From: Budvicia aquatica DSM 5075 = ATCC 35567 | Lineage (GTDB): Bacteria > Pseudomonadota > Gammaproteobacteria > Enterobacterales > Enterobacteriaceae | Length of the DNA stretch: 34,721 nucleotides | Direction: 5' to 3' | Assembly: GCF_000427805.1 (NCBI RefSeq) | Contig: NZ_ATYS01000056.1 | Location: forward strand, 183 to 34,903 | In this document: positions 34,661 to 34,721 of the stretch, in pieces | Numbering within the stretch: position 1 is the stretch's first letter | Layout: each line of letters starts with the position of its first letter | Translations under genes and position numbers: made by a program | Notes under the pieces: generated by a model | What the model saw: only the letters and a program-made list of their open reading frames with translations | Told to the model about the DNA's origin: nothing | Databases searched by the model: none

Positions 34661-34721
34661 TAATTGAAGAGTTTGATCATGGCTCAGATTGAACGCTGGC
34701 GGCAGGCCTAACACATGCAAG
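34661..34721 (+). rRNA. rrs: 16S ribosomal RNA, 5' end (continues outside window)
   Basis: AATTGAAGAGTTTGATCATG followed by GCTCAGATTGAACGCTGGCG is the universal start of bacterial 16S rRNA. Alignment with the E. coli mature 5' end places base 1 at 34661. The position next to yrdA corresponds to rrnD of E. coli. Confidence 0.98.

Overview
This window is a chromosomal segment of a gammaproteobacterium of the order Enterobacterales. The order of genes (tuf, then the S10, spc and alpha ribosomal operons, zntR, arfA, mscL, trkA, rsmB, fmt, def, dprA, yrdD, tsaC, aroE, yrdB, yrdA, then a 16S rRNA gene) is the E. coli order, and most proteins align with E. coli nearly end to end. By eye the base composition is lower in GC than E. 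coli, as in Budviciaceae or some Yersiniaceae. The family is an inference; the genus cannot be fixed from what is seen.

Layout. 1-350: end of tuf and its terminator. 351-14524: promoter and leader of the S10 operon, then S10 (rpsJ-rpsQ), spc (rplN-rpmJ) and alpha (rpsM-rplQ), with recognisable feedback sites for L4, S8 and S4. 14525-15345: zntR and arfA, the latter with a long hairpin inside its coding region. 15400-24565: a block of seven minus-strand accessory genes. 24883-29791: mscL, trkA, rsmB, fmt and def, all on the minus strand. 30134-33586: dprA, yrdD, tsaC, aroE and yrdB on the plus strand. 33576-34136: yrdA, convergent with yrdB. 34282-34721: promoters, antitermination leader and first 61 bases of a 16S rRNA gene.

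The accessory block is the item of interest. In transcription order it encodes an AMP-forming acyl-CoA ligase, an ACS-family MFS transporter, a CoA transferase, a short-chain dehydrogenase, a beta-ketothiolase, a glycerate 2-kinase and a CdaR-type sugar-acid regulator. It has no acyl-CoA dehydrogenase or enoyl-CoA hydratase, so the substrate should already carry a 3-hydroxyl group; the glycerate kinase suggests that thiolysis leaves a glyceryl unit. Together these point to uptake and degradation of a 2-deoxyaldonate such as 2-deoxy-D-ribonate: activation to the CoA ester, oxidation at C3, thiolysis to acetyl-CoA plus glyceryl-CoA, recycling of the CoA by the transferase, and phosphorylation of glycerate into glycolysis. 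An acyl-CoA route for deoxyribonate has been reported from Klebsiella michiganensis (recalled, not checked). The block sits exactly between the convergent 3' ends of arfA and mscL, with no integrase or IS remnant seen. A class II CRP-type promoter precedes the ligase, and a second promoter with two dyads precedes the transporter.

Compared with E. coli, bfd-bfr (between tuf and rpsJ), yhdN (between rplQ and zntR) and smg (between dprA and yrdD) are missing from their usual places.
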